Shown here: positions 8,609-19,914 of the stretch, piece after piece | Layout: every line of letters begins with the position of its first letter | Position numbering within the stretch: position 1 is the stretch's first letter | NCBI GenBank assembly: GCA_025964555.1 | Contig: JAOPYQ010000046.1 | Span: 1-57,223 of the forward strand | DNA: 57,223 nt | Direction of reading: 5' to 3' | Source: Thermoleophilia bacterium | GTDB lineage: Bacteria > Actinomycetota > Thermoleophilia > Gaiellales > SKUG01 | Made by a program: the position numbers and the translations under genes | The notes under the pieces: generated by a model | What the model was told of the DNA's origin: nothing | The model's database searches: none | Seen by the model: only the letters and a program-made list of their open reading frames with translations

Positions 8609-9855
8609 CGCGCCGCGCGCAGCTCGGCGCCGCGCTCGAGGATGCGGCGCCACCGCGTGGTGGTGCTCTCGGAACGTCGATCGCTCGCGAGCGCCTCGAT
8701 CACGCCGCGGCGGCTGATCTCCAGGCCGTGCTTGGCGCAGATGTCGCGGTAGTGGTCGAAGTCGCTCGACAGCTGCATGGTGACGCTCTCGAAGCCGTGG
8801 CGTGCGATCTGCACGCGCTGCGAGACGTTCATGATCTGCGTCGAGAACATGAGCTCGTCGTCGCGGCGCGGCTCGATGAGGATGAAGTCGACGTCCGGGT
8901 GGATGTGGCGCCAGTGCTCGAGGCGCTCGTGCATCGCGTTCCACACGAGGCACTTGAGCATCTGCGAGCCCACGACGTGGATGCCCATGTCGCTCACGCG
9001 ACGCGGCTTGGCGCCCTGGTTGGTCGTCAGGCGGTCGTTGCCGAACGGCACGATCGAGTTGACGATGACGACGAGCTTCGCGCCCTTCTCGACCGCGGTC
9101 TCGACGTTGGCGAAGCTGCGCAGTCCGCCATCGACGAACTCGCGACCGCGGATGTTGATGCCCTTGTACACGAGCGGCAGTGCCGCGCTCGCGGCAGTGG
9201 CGCGTGCGATCGGCACGTCGTCCCACGCGCCCTCGCCGAACACGACCGGCTCGCACGTGTCGAGGTCGGTCGCGACGATGTAGAGCTCCTTCTGGAGCTC
9301 GCGGAAGTCGTTGGTCCAGCCGTCGCGCTGGAGCTGGCGCTCGAGCATCTCGGCCATGCCCTCGAGCGAGTAGAAGCCGCCGGGCGCCAGGTCGCTCAGC
9401 ATCGCGAGCGCATCGACCAGGGAGAGGTTGCGGAAGTTGAGCGCCACGTCCTTGGCGATCCGCGCGCCGTTGAACGGCAGCCGCACGACGCTGTCGGCGA
9501 TGCCGCGCCAGTTGGGGCGCAGCAGCCGCTCCAGCTCGAGTGGCTCGTAGCCGGTGATCTCCTGCCCGTCGAGCAGGGCCATCATGTCCTCGGGGCGCGC
9601 ACCGTTGGCGATGAGCGAGCCGATGAACGCGCCGCACGACGTGCCCACGACCATGTCGAAGTCGTTGACCGTGGTGTTGACGCCGAGCAGGTCGAGGGCC
9701 CGCAGCGCACCGATCTGGTACACGCCGCCGGTGAAGCCGCCACCCGTCAGGACGAGCGCGGTCTTGGAGCGCGGCCCCTCCTGCTTGGCACGCGTGGCCT
9801 CGCGCCGGTCCTTGCGGCGGCGGTCGCCCTCACTGATGTCGACGATCTTCCCCAT
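8605..9855 (-). CDS. Patatin-like phospholipase
   Basis: A 416-residue member of the patatin family of Ser-Asp dyad lipid acyl hydrolases. The oxyanion loop TGGGFTGG (37-44), nucleophile motif GTSCG (S73) and the dyad aspartate in VDGG (D242) are all present. A charged N-terminus (residues 10-28) precedes the domain, and a C-terminal extension of about 120 residues follows it. There is no signal peptide. The ATG follows GGGAGAGG. The phospholipid or neutral-lipid substrate is unknown. The gene is convergent with the GH13 gene. Confidence 0.85.
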   Translation of the reverse strand: MGKIVDISEGDRRRKDRREATRAKQEGPRSKTALVLTGGGFTGGVYQIGALRALDLLGVNTTVNDFDMVVGTSCGAFIGSLIANGARPEDMMALLDGQEITGYEPLELERLLRPNWRGIADSVVRLPFNGARIAKDVALNFRNLSLVDALAMLSDLAPGGFYSLEGMAEMLERQLQRDGWTNDFRELQKELYIVATDLDTCEPVVFGEGAWDDVPIARATAASAALPLVYKGINIRGREFVDGGLRSFANVETAVEKGAKLVVIVNSIVPFGNDRLTTNQGAKPRRVSDMGIHVVGSQMLKCLVWNAMHERLEHWRHIHPDVDFILIEPRRDDELMFSTQIMNVSQRVQIARHGFESVTMQLSSDFDHYRDICAKHGLEISRRGVIEALASDRRSESTTTRWRRILERGAELRAAR

Positions 9856-10034
9856 GGCCTCTCCCCCGAGCGGTGCGGCGTGCTGGCATACGCTGCCGAT
9901 GCCATCGGCACGCTGCGCACCAGAGTTTATGCCCCGGACCTGTCACTTCATGCGTCGCCCGCCCGCCGAAAAGCGGCCTATCTGCCTGTCAGGGGCCATG
10001 CGGGGCGCGCCAGCGGGCGCGGGGGGGCGGCGCG

Positions 10035-11138
10035 CTAGAGGCGTCGTGCGCGCGAGAGCTGGTAGTCCGACATGGACGTCACCTTGACGACGTCACCCGA
10101 GTGCGGGGCGTGCACGAAGCTGTTGTTGCCGACGTAGATGGCCATGTGGCCCAGGCTCGAGCTGAACAGCAGGTCGCCGACCTGCAGCTGGTCGAGCGGC
10201 ACCTCGACGCCCATGTTGATGAGCGAGTACGTCGAGTGCGGCAGTCCTGACCTGCCGGCCTGCGCGAAGGCCCAGACGACGAGTCCGGAGCAGTCGAAGG
10301 TGTCGGGTCCCGCGGCGCCCCACACGTACGGCGAGCCGATCTTGCCCATTGCGATGCTGGCCGCCGAGGCTGCGGTCCCGCTGCCAGGTGGCAGGGGCAC
10401 GGTGATCATCGAGGACGATCCTGAGGACGAGCTGCCACCGCCGGTCGCTGAGCCGGGGGCCTCGTCGGTGCGCGCGAGCGCGGCGGTCTCGCGTGCGGCG
10501 GCCGCGGCCTTCGCGGCGGCGATGCGGCGCTGCTCCTCCATGATCGCGCGGATGTCCGCGTTGACGCTGTCGAGCTTTGCCTGGCGCTCGGCGAGGACCT
10601 TGCCCATCGCGACCTTGGCAGCCTTGGCGCGGCGCGTCGCGGCGGCTGCCTGGGTGCGCGCGGACGTGAGCGTGCGCTCCTTCGCCTCGACCCGGGCGTT
10701 GAGGATCTCGACCTTCTCGAGCACGTTCGCGTCCTGGTCGCCGATGCGTCGGCGCGTCTCGATGCGGTCGAAGAAGTTCGTGAGCGAGCCGGCGGACACC
10801 AGTTCGGCGAGGTCCTCGCCGCCACCGGAGCGGTAGATCGAATCGGCGCGTTCGGAGAGGGTCACCTTGGCGATGCCGAGGTCGCGGCGCGTTGCCACGA
10901 CGACGCGGTGCGCCTCCTCGACCTCGGTCTGGATGCGCTCGAGCTCGAACTCGGCGCCGCGGAAGCGCTCCTGGAGCTCGTCGTAGCGCCCTTCGATCTT
11001 GGCGACCTGGGCATCGAGTTCTGCGGCCTGCGCCTGCCTGGAGGCGAGGGAAGCTGCGGGGGACGCGCTGGGCGCGGCGGCGAACGTCGCGAATGCGGCG
11101 CTCACGAGCACGACTGCTGCAAGGAGGTAGGGACGCAT
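10035..11138 (-). CDS. NlpC/P60 peptidoglycan endopeptidase, RipA-like (copy 1)
   Basis: A 367-residue secreted cell-wall hydrolase. A signal peptide (residues 1-28, RPYLLAAVVLVSAAFATFAAA) is followed by a long coiled coil (about 30-215), a Ser/Gly linker, and a C-terminal NlpC/P60 domain with nucleophile C283 (FDCSG), H331 (LGHMAIYVG) and the third-site region VHAPHS. The family cleaves D-Glu/DAP bonds in stem peptides during cell separation; the coiled coil usually restrains activity. The start is at MRPY; TACCAT 9 nt upstream suggests a leaderless mRNA. It is paralogous to the protein at 13502-14725. Confidence 0.9.
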   Translation of the reverse strand: MRPYLLAAVVLVSAAFATFAAAPSASPAASLASRQAQAAELDAQVAKIEGRYDELQERFRGAEFELERIQTEVEEAHRVVVATRRDLGIAKVTLSERADSIYRSGGGEDLAELVSAGSLTNFFDRIETRRRIGDQDANVLEKVEILNARVEAKERTLTSARTQAAAATRRAKAAKVAMGKVLAERQAKLDSVNADIRAIMEEQRRIAAAKAAAAARETAALARTDEAPGSATGGGSSSSGSSSMITVPLPPGSGTAASAASIAMGKIGSPYVWGAAGPDTFDCSGLVVWAFAQAGRSGLPHSTYSLINMGVEVPLDQLQVGDLLFSSSLGHMAIYVGNNSFVHAPHSGDVVKVTSMSDYQLSRARRL

Positions 11139-11147
11139 GTGCGGGCC

Positions 11148-11153
11148 ATGGTA
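11148..11153 (-). promoter_or_regulatory. -10 hexamer of P60 copy 1 (leaderless)
   Basis: TACCAT on the minus strand lies 9 nt before the ATG of the endopeptidase, with no Shine-Dalgarno sequence between them. Confidence 0.35.
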
Positions 11154-11238
11154 CCGGGCCGCACCCCGGTCGCGTCGAGGTTCCCCCTGCATCGCGGCCG
11201 GTTCCGGCCGGGGATGCACCTGTCAGGATGGCCGGACC

Positions 11239-11586
11239 ATGCTCGCGCTCGCACTCAAGGGGACCATCGCCGGCCTGCTCGTGATGGCGGCGCTCTGGGC
11301 GCAGGAGCGCTCCACCGCGCTGGCGGCGGTGCTGGTGTCGCTGCCGCTCACGTCGATCATCGCGCTGGCAGTGCTGTGGACCGACACGGGCAGTCGCCGC
11401 GAGGTCATGGACCTGAGCTGGGCGATCCTGCTGATCGTGCTGCCGAGCGTCGTGCTGTTCATCGCGTTGCCGCTGCTCATGCGCGCCGGCGTGCATTTCT
11501 GGGTCGCCCTGCCACTTGCCTGCGCCATCATGGCGGCCGCGTACTGGGGCTACGCGAAGCTGCTCGCGAAGTTCGGTCTCGGCTAG
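11239..11586 (+). CDS. DUF3147-like small membrane protein
   Basis: A 115-residue integral membrane protein with about four hydrophobic segments (near 5-20, 27-46, 60-80 and 87-108). The pattern VSLPLTSIIALAVLW, then TG, then LPSVVLFIALPLLMRAG and FWVALPLACAIM fits the DUF3147 family, whose function is unknown. AGGATGG lies upstream of the ATG. The stop overlaps that of the convergent uppP gene by 3 bp. Confidence 0.7.
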   Translation: MLALALKGTIAGLLVMAALWAQERSTALAAVLVSLPLTSIIALAVLWTDTGSRREVMDLSWAILLIVLPSVVLFIALPLLMRAGVHFWVALPLACAIMAAAYWGYAKLLAKFGLG

Positions 11587-12377
11587 CCGAGGTAGAGCAG
11601 CAGCGCCACGCCGAGCGCGACGCGATATGCCGTGAACACGGTGACGCCGTGCTTGCCCAGGAAGTCGATGAGGAACGCGATCGCTGCGTATCCGGAGATG
11701 AAGGCGACGATCGTCGCGACGATCGTGGGCGCGAGCTCGACGCCGTGGCCGACGTCCTTGAGCGAGAACGTCCCGCTCAGCACGACCGCAGGGATCGACA
11801 GCAGGAACGAGTAGCGCGCAGCGGCCTGCCGCTCCATGCCCAGGAAGCGCCCCATGCTGATCGTGGATCCGGACCGTGACACGCCGGGCACGAGCGCCAG
11901 CGCCTGCGCGAAGCCCACGAGCACGCCGTTGCGGACCGTCAGGTCCTCGAGCCCGTCGCGCTGGGGCGAGAACCGGTCGGCTGCCTCCATGATCAGGCCG
12001 AACACGATGAGCAGCACCGCCGTGAGCTTGATGTTGCGTGCGCTCGTCTCGATCTGGTCGGCGAACACGAGCCCGAACAGGGCGATCGGAATGGTGCCGA
12101 GCGCCACCATCCAGAACAGGCGCCACTCCGGGGTGTCGCGCTTCGAGCTGTCGCGCACGCCCGCCCACCATCCGGCGAAGATCTTCGCGAGGTCGTGGCG
12201 GAAGTACACGAGCACCGCGGCGATGGTGCCGAGCTGGATGATCGCGGTGAATGCGGCGCCCGGGTCATCCCAGCCGAAGAGCTCCGGAACGATGAGCAGG
12301 TGGCCGCTGCTGGAGATCGGCAGGAACTCGGTGAGCCCCTGGATCAGTCCGAGGACGACCGCCTCGATGAAGCCCAT
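11583..12377 (-). CDS. uppP: Undecaprenyl-diphosphatase (bacitracin resistance)
   Basis: A 264-residue polytopic membrane enzyme that dephosphorylates undecaprenyl diphosphate to recycle the lipid carrier for peptidoglycan and other envelope polymers. The family signatures are clear: GLTEFLPISSSGHLL (near 14-28) and the PGVSRSGSTI motif (near 165-174), both part of the active site. The start lies 2 nt after the stop of the upstream lipoprotein gene, so translation is probably coupled. It belongs to a minus-strand group with two small envelope proteins and the second P60 hydrolase. Confidence 0.95.
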   Translation of the reverse strand: MGFIEAVVLGLIQGLTEFLPISSSGHLLIVPELFGWDDPGAAFTAIIQLGTIAAVLVYFRHDLAKIFAGWWAGVRDSSKRDTPEWRLFWMVALGTIPIALFGLVFADQIETSARNIKLTAVLLIVFGLIMEAADRFSPQRDGLEDLTVRNGVLVGFAQALALVPGVSRSGSTISMGRFLGMERQAAARYSFLLSIPAVVLSGTFSLKDVGHGVELAPTIVATIVAFISGYAAIAFLIDFLGKHGVTVFTAYRVALGVALLLYLG

Positions 12378-12379
12378 GC

Positions 12380-12955
12380 TCAGGCGTCCTCGTAGGCGAC
12401 GCCCTGGTCGGGAGCGTCAGCCTTGAAGTACACGCGGATCGGCTCGCCCTGCGACTTGTGGTCGGTCAGGTGGGCGGTGTCGAAGGCGCCCGTGTCGGCT
12501 CCGGAGATGTCGAAGGTGCGCTCGCCGTCCTTGCCATCGATCACGAGCTGCGAGCTGGTCACCGAGACGACCTCGCCTTCGTAGGACTGCACGCCGTCGC
12601 CGTGCGTGGGCGCCGGCGTCACCGCAGCGGCGATGTCCTCGCCGTCGCGATAGGTCACGCGTGCGGGAGCGCCGGAGGCGGAGACCGCGAGCACCTCCGC
12701 CTTGACCACGGCCGGTCCGAGCGAGAACGAGTGCGGCTCGCTGCCGTCGGTCGGCGTGATGGTGAGGGTGTCACCGTCAAGCTTGATCGTGCCGTCGACG
12801 TGCACGAGCGAGGCTGTGGACGATCCGCTGTCGCCCGTGCTGCTCGACCCCGAGCTGTCGTCGTTGGAGCCGCCGCAGCCGGCAAGGGCGAGGGCTGCGG
12901 CGAGCAGGGCGACGAGCGTGCGGGAGACAGTGCGCATGCGGCTGATCCTAGTCAC
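12380..12955 (-). CDS. Putative lipoprotein
   Basis: A 191-residue protein with a lipoprotein signal: a basic start, a hydrophobic stretch LVALLAAALA and lipobox LAGC, followed by a Ser/Gly/Asp-rich linker. The mature part is beta-rich and unrecognised. The GTG start at 12955 overlaps the previous stop (GTGA); ATG at 12937 is an alternative. The last about 25 residues (GEPIRVYFKA...VAYEDA) resemble the end of the upstream gene product (GQPIRVYTKE...VVYMEDA), suggesting a shared domain or duplication. It is co-oriented and coupled with uppP. Confidence 0.7.
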   Translation of the reverse strand: MTRISRMRTVSRTLVALLAAALALAGCGGSNDDSSGSSSTGDSGSSTASLVHVDGTIKLDGDTLTITPTDGSEPHSFSLGPAVVKAEVLAVSASGAPARVTYRDGEDIAAAVTPAPTHGDGVQSYEGEVVSVTSSQLVIDGKDGERTFDISGADTGAFDTAHLTDHKSQGEPIRVYFKADAPDQGVAYEDA

Positions 12956-13461
12956 TGGAGGAGTGGGGCGTCTTCCATGTACACGACCGACCGACGTCCT
13001 TCGATTTCCTTCGTGTACACGCGGATCGGCTGGCCCAGCGCGGCGTGCGTCTGGGCGTGGGCGATGTCGATGTAGGGACGGTCGGGCTTGCGCACGTGGA
13101 GGGTGATGGTGTCCTCGAGTCGGCCGTCGCGGATCTCGCGCATCGTGAAGCCGCCTTCGCTGGTCTTCTCGACGAGCCCGTCGGCCTGCTTGGAGCCCTT
13201 CGGGGGACAGTTCTTCGGCTTCGCGCTCCCGGCCTTGGTGAAGTCGCGGCTCGCGGGATCGATGATGCAGGCGCGAACGTCCTTGTCCGGATCGGTCGAC
13301 CCGCCCGCGAAGAGCAGGAACCCGAGGACGCCCACCGCGACGAGCGCGGCGAGCACCGCGATGCCTGCGGCGATGCGCCAGCCGCGCCCGGATCCGCTGC
13401 GCGCCTCCGCGGAATCCGTGCCGGAATCGGCGCCGCGCGTGGTGTCGTCGTCGTCGCTCAT
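12952..13461 (-). CDS. Single-pass membrane protein of unknown function
   Basis: A 169-residue protein: an acidic, disordered cytoplasmic N-terminus (1-27), one membrane segment (about 30-53, IAAGIAVLAALVAVGVLGF) and an extracytoplasmic domain with two cysteines (ACIID and KNCPP). Its C-terminus shares the G-Q/E-PIRVY...V-Y-EDA pattern with the following lipoprotein. The ATG has no clear ribosome-binding site. It lies 40 nt after the P60 copy 2 stop and may be cotranscribed with it. It is not recognised as a known family. Confidence 0.65.
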   Translation of the reverse strand: MSDDDDTTRGADSGTDSAEARSGSGRGWRIAAGIAVLAALVAVGVLGFLLFAGGSTDPDKDVRACIIDPASRDFTKAGSAKPKNCPPKGSKQADGLVEKTSEGGFTMREIRDGRLEDTITLHVRKPDRPYIDIAHAQTHAALGQPIRVYTKEIEGRRSVVYMEDAPLLQ

Positions 13462-13501
13462 GCGTCCGATTCGTCGTCCGCGTGGCGCCGGTTCATGCCG
13501 C

Positions 13502-14725
13502 TCAGATGCGGCGGATCGCCACGATGGAGTAGTTGCCGAGGCTCTCGACCGTCACCGTACGGCCCGTGCGCGGTGCATGCACCATCGAGCCGCCGCCGAC
13601 GTAGATGCCCATGTGGCCGGAGTTGTTCGTGAAGACCAGGTCGCCGACCTGCGCCTCGGCGAGCGGGACCTCGACGCCCATGCCGATGAGCGAGTACGTC
13701 GAGTGCGGCAGGCCACCGCGGCCGGCCTGCGCGAAGGCCCAGACGACGAGGCCGGAGCAGTCGAAGCTGTCAGGGCCGGCAGCGCCGAACACGTACGGCG
13801 AGCCGCTCTTGCCCATGGCGATGCTCGCCGCGGCCGCAGCGGTACCGCTCGCGGGAGGCAGCGGCACGGAGACGGATCCCGACCCGCTGTCGGACGCCTC
13901 CGACTCGGAGTCGGACCCGGACGGCGCGTCGCTGCCACCGGCGTCGACGTTGGTGGTGCCGCCACCGTCAGCCCCGGTGCCACCGCCGCCGGTCGCGGTC
14001 GTCTCGGCGTGCGTGGCGGCGCTCGCGCGGGCCCGCTCGGCGTCCGCGGCCGCTGCAGCCGCACGTTGCTGCTCCATGATGGCGACGATGTCGGCGGTCA
14101 CGCTGCTGAGCGCGGCCTGCTTCTTGTCGAGCACCTTGCGCATCTTCTTCTTGGACTTGTCGGCGCGCTTGACGACCTTCGCCTGCTTGATGCTGGCGTC
14201 GTGGAGGCGCTGCTCCTGCTTCTCGACGCGCTCGGCGGCGCTCCTGACGCGCTCGAGGATGTTCGAGTCCTGGGTGCTGACGCGATCGATCGTGTCGAGG
14301 CGCGCGAAGAAGTCCTGGACCGATCCGGCCTCGGCGACCTGCTGCAGCTCGGTCGATCCGCCGCCATCCTGGTAGATCGCGATCGCGCGATCCTGGAGGC
14401 GGTCCTTCGCGCCGCGCAGGTCCTGCTTGGCGATCGCGAGCTTCGCGCGTGCGTCGCGCATGTCGGCCTGCGTCTCGCGCAGCTCGACGAGCGCACCGCG
14501 CCATCGCTCCTGCAGGTCCCCGTACTGGTCCTCGAGCTTGGCGACCTGACGGTCGAGCTCGGCGGCCTGGGCCTGCTTCGAGGCGAGGGACGGCGCGGCG
14601 ACGGAAGACGACGGCACGGCAATGCCCGCCGCGAGCGTGAGCCCAGCGGCGGCGAGAAGGACGGTGCGCACGAAGGTGCGGCGTGGCGACGTCGTGGTCG
14701 CCTCGGATGCGGAGAATGGACGCAT
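13502..14725 (-). CDS. NlpC/P60 peptidoglycan endopeptidase, RipA-like (copy 2)
   Basis: A 407-residue paralogue of the protein at 10035-11138, with the same order of parts: twin-basic signal peptide (RR at 15-16, hydrophobic to about 43), coiled coil (about 45-230), a Gly/Ser/Asp-rich linker, and an NlpC/P60 domain with C323 (FDCSG) and the SGHMGIYVG histidine. It hydrolyses peptidoglycan stem peptides at the cell surface. A TAGAAT hexamer 8 nt before the ATG suggests a leaderless transcript. It is divergent from the LuxR-type regulator, and the 172-bp spacer between them holds two palindromes. Confidence 0.9.
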   Translation of the reverse strand: MRPFSASEATTTSPRRTFVRTVLLAAAGLTLAAGIAVPSSSVAAPSLASKQAQAAELDRQVAKLEDQYGDLQERWRGALVELRETQADMRDARAKLAIAKQDLRGAKDRLQDRAIAIYQDGGGSTELQQVAEAGSVQDFFARLDTIDRVSTQDSNILERVRSAAERVEKQEQRLHDASIKQAKVVKRADKSKKKMRKVLDKKQAALSSVTADIVAIMEQQRAAAAAADAERARASAATHAETTATGGGGTGADGGGTTNVDAGGSDAPSGSDSESEASDSGSGSVSVPLPPASGTAAAAASIAMGKSGSPYVFGAAGPDSFDCSGLVVWAFAQAGRGGLPHSTYSLIGMGVEVPLAEAQVGDLVFTNNSGHMGIYVGGGSMVHAPRTGRTVTVESLGNYSIVAIRRI

Positions 14726-14733
14726 AGCGAGAG

Positions 14734-14739
14734 ATTCTA
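14734..14739 (-). promoter_or_regulatory. -10 hexamer of P60 copy 2 (leaderless)
   Basis: TAGAAT on the minus strand lies 8 nt before the ATG; no Shine-Dalgarno sequence is present. Confidence 0.45.
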
Positions 14740-14840
14740 TGCAGGCCTTTCGGCGTCGGCGTGCCATGTCCTGCCCCGGATCGCCCGATCCCCGCCCAGC
14801 CCGTGAGCCTTGCAATGCATCCAGTTTGTTCTGTCAGTCG

Positions 14841-14871
14841 GTTCACGCTGGTGAACGCGCCCGATCGGGCG
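14841..14871. promoter_or_regulatory. Two adjacent palindromes in a divergent promoter region
   Basis: GTTCAC-GCTG-GTGAAC (14841-14856) is followed two bases later by CGCCCGA-TCGGGCG (14858-14871). Both are perfect. They lie 13 bp upstream of the TATGCT box of the regulator gene and about 100 bp from the TAGAAT box of the P60 gene. They are operator candidates, possibly for autoregulation by the neighbouring LuxR-type protein. Confidence 0.45.
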
Positions 14872-14883
14872 TGCGCGCCACGG

Positions 14884-14889
14884 TATGCT
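14884..14889 (+). promoter_or_regulatory. -10 hexamer of LuxR-type regulator (leaderless)
   Basis: TATGCT ends 8 nt before the ATG at 14898. There is no Shine-Dalgarno sequence and no convincing -35, so activation by a bound factor at the nearby palindromes is possible. Confidence 0.45.
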
Positions 14890-14897
14890 CCCGTTCG

Positions 14898-15593
14898 ATG
14901 ACCGCACGAACCCCAGCAACCGCCGCGTCTGCCGCCTCCGCGTCCGGTTCCACGCTCGCCGCCCCTGCCGTCCTGCTCGTGGACGACCACGACCTCTTCC
15001 GCGCCGGCCTGCGACAGCTGCTGGAGGCACAGGGCGTGCGCGTCGTCGGCGACACGCGCTGCGACCCCGGCTCGATCGAGATGGGTCGACGCACACGCGC
15101 GACCGTCGCGCTGTTCGACACCCAGTCAGTCGACGGCTCGACGACCGCGCCACTCATCGAGAAGTTCACGTCCGAGCTGCCCGACACGGGCGTCGTGATG
15201 TTCACGCGTTCGACCGAGCGGGCGGACGTCTATCGCGCCGTGCGCGCCGGAGCCCGCGGCTACCTCGCCAAGGGAGCACCGGTCGAGCAGCTCGCGGGCG
15301 CGATCCGAGCGGTGCACGCCGGTGCCGCGTGGATGCAGCCGACGGTGATCGCTACGGTCCTCGAATTCATTCGCACCGGGCAGCTGCCGATCACCCCGAG
15401 GTCGGACATGAGCGAGCGCGAGATCGAGGTGCTCCGCCTCATCGCGCTCGGGTTCGACAACAACGACATCGCCGCAGAGCTTGGCATCAGCGCCAAGACC
15501 GTCAAGAACCACGTCTCCTCCATCCTCATGAAGCTTCAGCTCACCAATCGCGTCCAGGCCGCCGTGTTCGCGGTGAGGTCGGGTCTCGCATGA
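14898..15593 (+). CDS. NarL/LuxR-family response regulator
   Basis: A 231-residue two-component regulator. An Ala/Ser-rich leader (1-23) precedes the receiver domain, which has acidic pocket D29-D30 (LLVDDHD), phosphoacceptor D74 (ALFDTQ), the conserved Thr in VVMFTRS and K125 (YLAKGA). A LuxR-type helix-turn-helix follows (about 168-225, MSEREIEVLRLIALGF...ISAKTVKNHVSSIL). The receiver looks functional. No kinase is adjacent. The stop overlaps the ATG of the PBP4-like gene (ATGA), so regulator and wall enzyme are translated together, suggesting a role in envelope control. Confidence 0.88.
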   Translation: MTARTPATAASAASASGSTLAAPAVLLVDDHDLFRAGLRQLLEAQGVRVVGDTRCDPGSIEMGRRTRATVALFDTQSVDGSTTAPLIEKFTSELPDTGVVMFTRSTERADVYRAVRAGARGYLAKGAPVEQLAGAIRAVHAGAAWMQPTVIATVLEFIRTGQLPITPRSDMSEREIEVLRLIALGFDNNDIAAELGISAKTVKNHVSSILMKLQLTNRVQAAVFAVRSGLA

Positions 15594-16927
15594 ATCGCGC
15601 GCACGGGCACGTGCGCGCGCGAGTGCTCCCGCTCCTCGCGCTGGTCGCGACGCTCCTGTCGTCGACCCTCGCTGCGGGACTCCTCGCCCCGCGCGCCGAC
15701 GCTGCGTCGCTCTCGTCGCGCATCGACCGCGCCGTCTCGCGCAGCGGCGTCGCCGGCACGACCTCGGTCTACGTCTGGGACCAGGCGTCGCGTGACGTGA
15801 TCTACACGCGCGCAGCCGGACGTCCCGTCACGCCCGCCTCCACGATGAAGCTGCTGACGAGCGCCGCCGCACTCGAGCACTTCGGCCCCGACCACCGCTT
15901 CACCACGCGCGTCGCGCTGCAGGGCACGCAGGTCGGCAACCGGTTCCTGGGCGACGTCTGGCTGATCGGTGGCGGCGATCCGTCCCTGTCGACGTTCGGC
16001 TTCGCGCGCGACAACTATCGCGGGCAGGGCGCGAACCTCGCGATGCTCGTCTCGCCGCTCGTGGACCGCGGCATCGAAGGCGTCACCGGTCGCATCATGG
16101 TGGATGACGACCTGCTCGACGAGCTGCGCTGGGTGCCGGAGTGGAAGCGCTCGTTCCGCTTCGAGGAGACCGGCGCGCTCGGCGCACTCACGGTCAACCA
16201 GTCACTGACCGGCAAGTACATCGGCACCAGGTCCTCGCACCTGCCCGACATCCGCGCCGGCGAGGTCTATCGCGACCTGCTCCGGCGCCAGGGCGTCTAC
16301 GTCGCGGGCACCACCGTCTCCGGCAGCCTGCCGCCGAGCGCATCGCTCGTGGGCGAGGTCGACAGCCCGCCGCTCATCGACCTCGTGGCACACATGACCT
16401 CGACGAGTGACAACTTCTTCGCCGAGACGCTGCTCAAGGACATCGGCGCCCTGCGCGCCGACGAGGAGGGAACCAGCTCCACGGTGAACGGCGATGGATC
16501 GACGGCCGACGGTCGTCGCGTCGCACGAGCCGAGCTCGCAGCGCTCGGGATCGACATGTCAGGCGTCACCTGGACCGACGGCTCCGGCCTCGCGTACGCG
16601 AATCGCGTCACCGCTCGTTCGCTCGGCCACGTGCTCGGCGTCGGAGCGCAGGCCTCGTGGGGCGAAGACTGGATCGGCGGATTCGCGAACTCCGGCCGCA
16701 CCGGCACACTCCGCCACCGCATGACCCGCCGCCCGTTCTACGGGCGCGTGTACGCCAAGACCGGCACGCTCAACCACGCATCCGCGCTCGCCGGCTTCGC
16801 GTACCGCCTCGGCTCCGATCGCCGCTTCGGCTTCGCCGTGATCACGTCGAACGCCCCCGGCGTCGGTGTGTCCTACACCCGCGCCAAGCACCTGCAGGAC
16901 AGCGTCGCCATGACGCTCGTGCGCTGA
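15590..16927 (+). CDS. dacB: D-alanyl-D-alanine carboxypeptidase/endopeptidase (PBP4 type)
   Basis: A 445-residue secreted peptidase of family S13. A signal peptide (about 1-37, ending PRADA) is followed by the penicillin-binding motifs S84-T-M-K87, S273-D-N275 and K390-T-G392. The insert between the first two motifs is typical of PBP4. It trims or opens peptide cross-links in peptidoglycan. The start overlaps the regulator stop (ATGA). It is convergent with ligA. The family assignment is strong; the balance of carboxypeptidase and endopeptidase activity is unknown. Confidence 0.92.
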   Translation: MNRAHGHVRARVLPLLALVATLLSSTLAAGLLAPRADAASLSSRIDRAVSRSGVAGTTSVYVWDQASRDVIYTRAAGRPVTPASTMKLLTSAAALEHFGPDHRFTTRVALQGTQVGNRFLGDVWLIGGGDPSLSTFGFARDNYRGQGANLAMLVSPLVDRGIEGVTGRIMVDDDLLDELRWVPEWKRSFRFEETGALGALTVNQSLTGKYIGTRSSHLPDIRAGEVYRDLLRRQGVYVAGTTVSGSLPPSASLVGEVDSPPLIDLVAHMTSTSDNFFAETLLKDIGALRADEEGTSSTVNGDGSTADGRRVARAELAALGIDMSGVTWTDGSGLAYANRVTARSLGHVLGVGAQASWGEDWIGGFANSGRTGTLRHRMTRRPFYGRVYAKTGTLNHASALAGFAYRLGSDRRFGFAVITSNAPGVGVSYTRAKHLQDSVAMTLVR

Positions 16928-16964
16928 CCCTCAGCCGTGCTCGGGCTCGAAACGGCCCGGATCG

Positions 16965-19910
<2,946 letters not shown>

Positions 19911-19914
<4 letters not shown>

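Noticed and set aside
6284-9637. Minus-strand frame of 1117 codons
   Set aside because: Only its last 273 residues (from 7105) look like protein, with a ribosome-binding site. The rest overlaps the GH13 and patatin genes in shadow frames with Arg/Ala-rich composition.
7099-10038. Plus-strand frame of 979 codons
   Set aside because: It is out of frame with the GH13 gene and antisense to the patatin gene; composition is typical of high-G+C shadow frames and no domain is visible.
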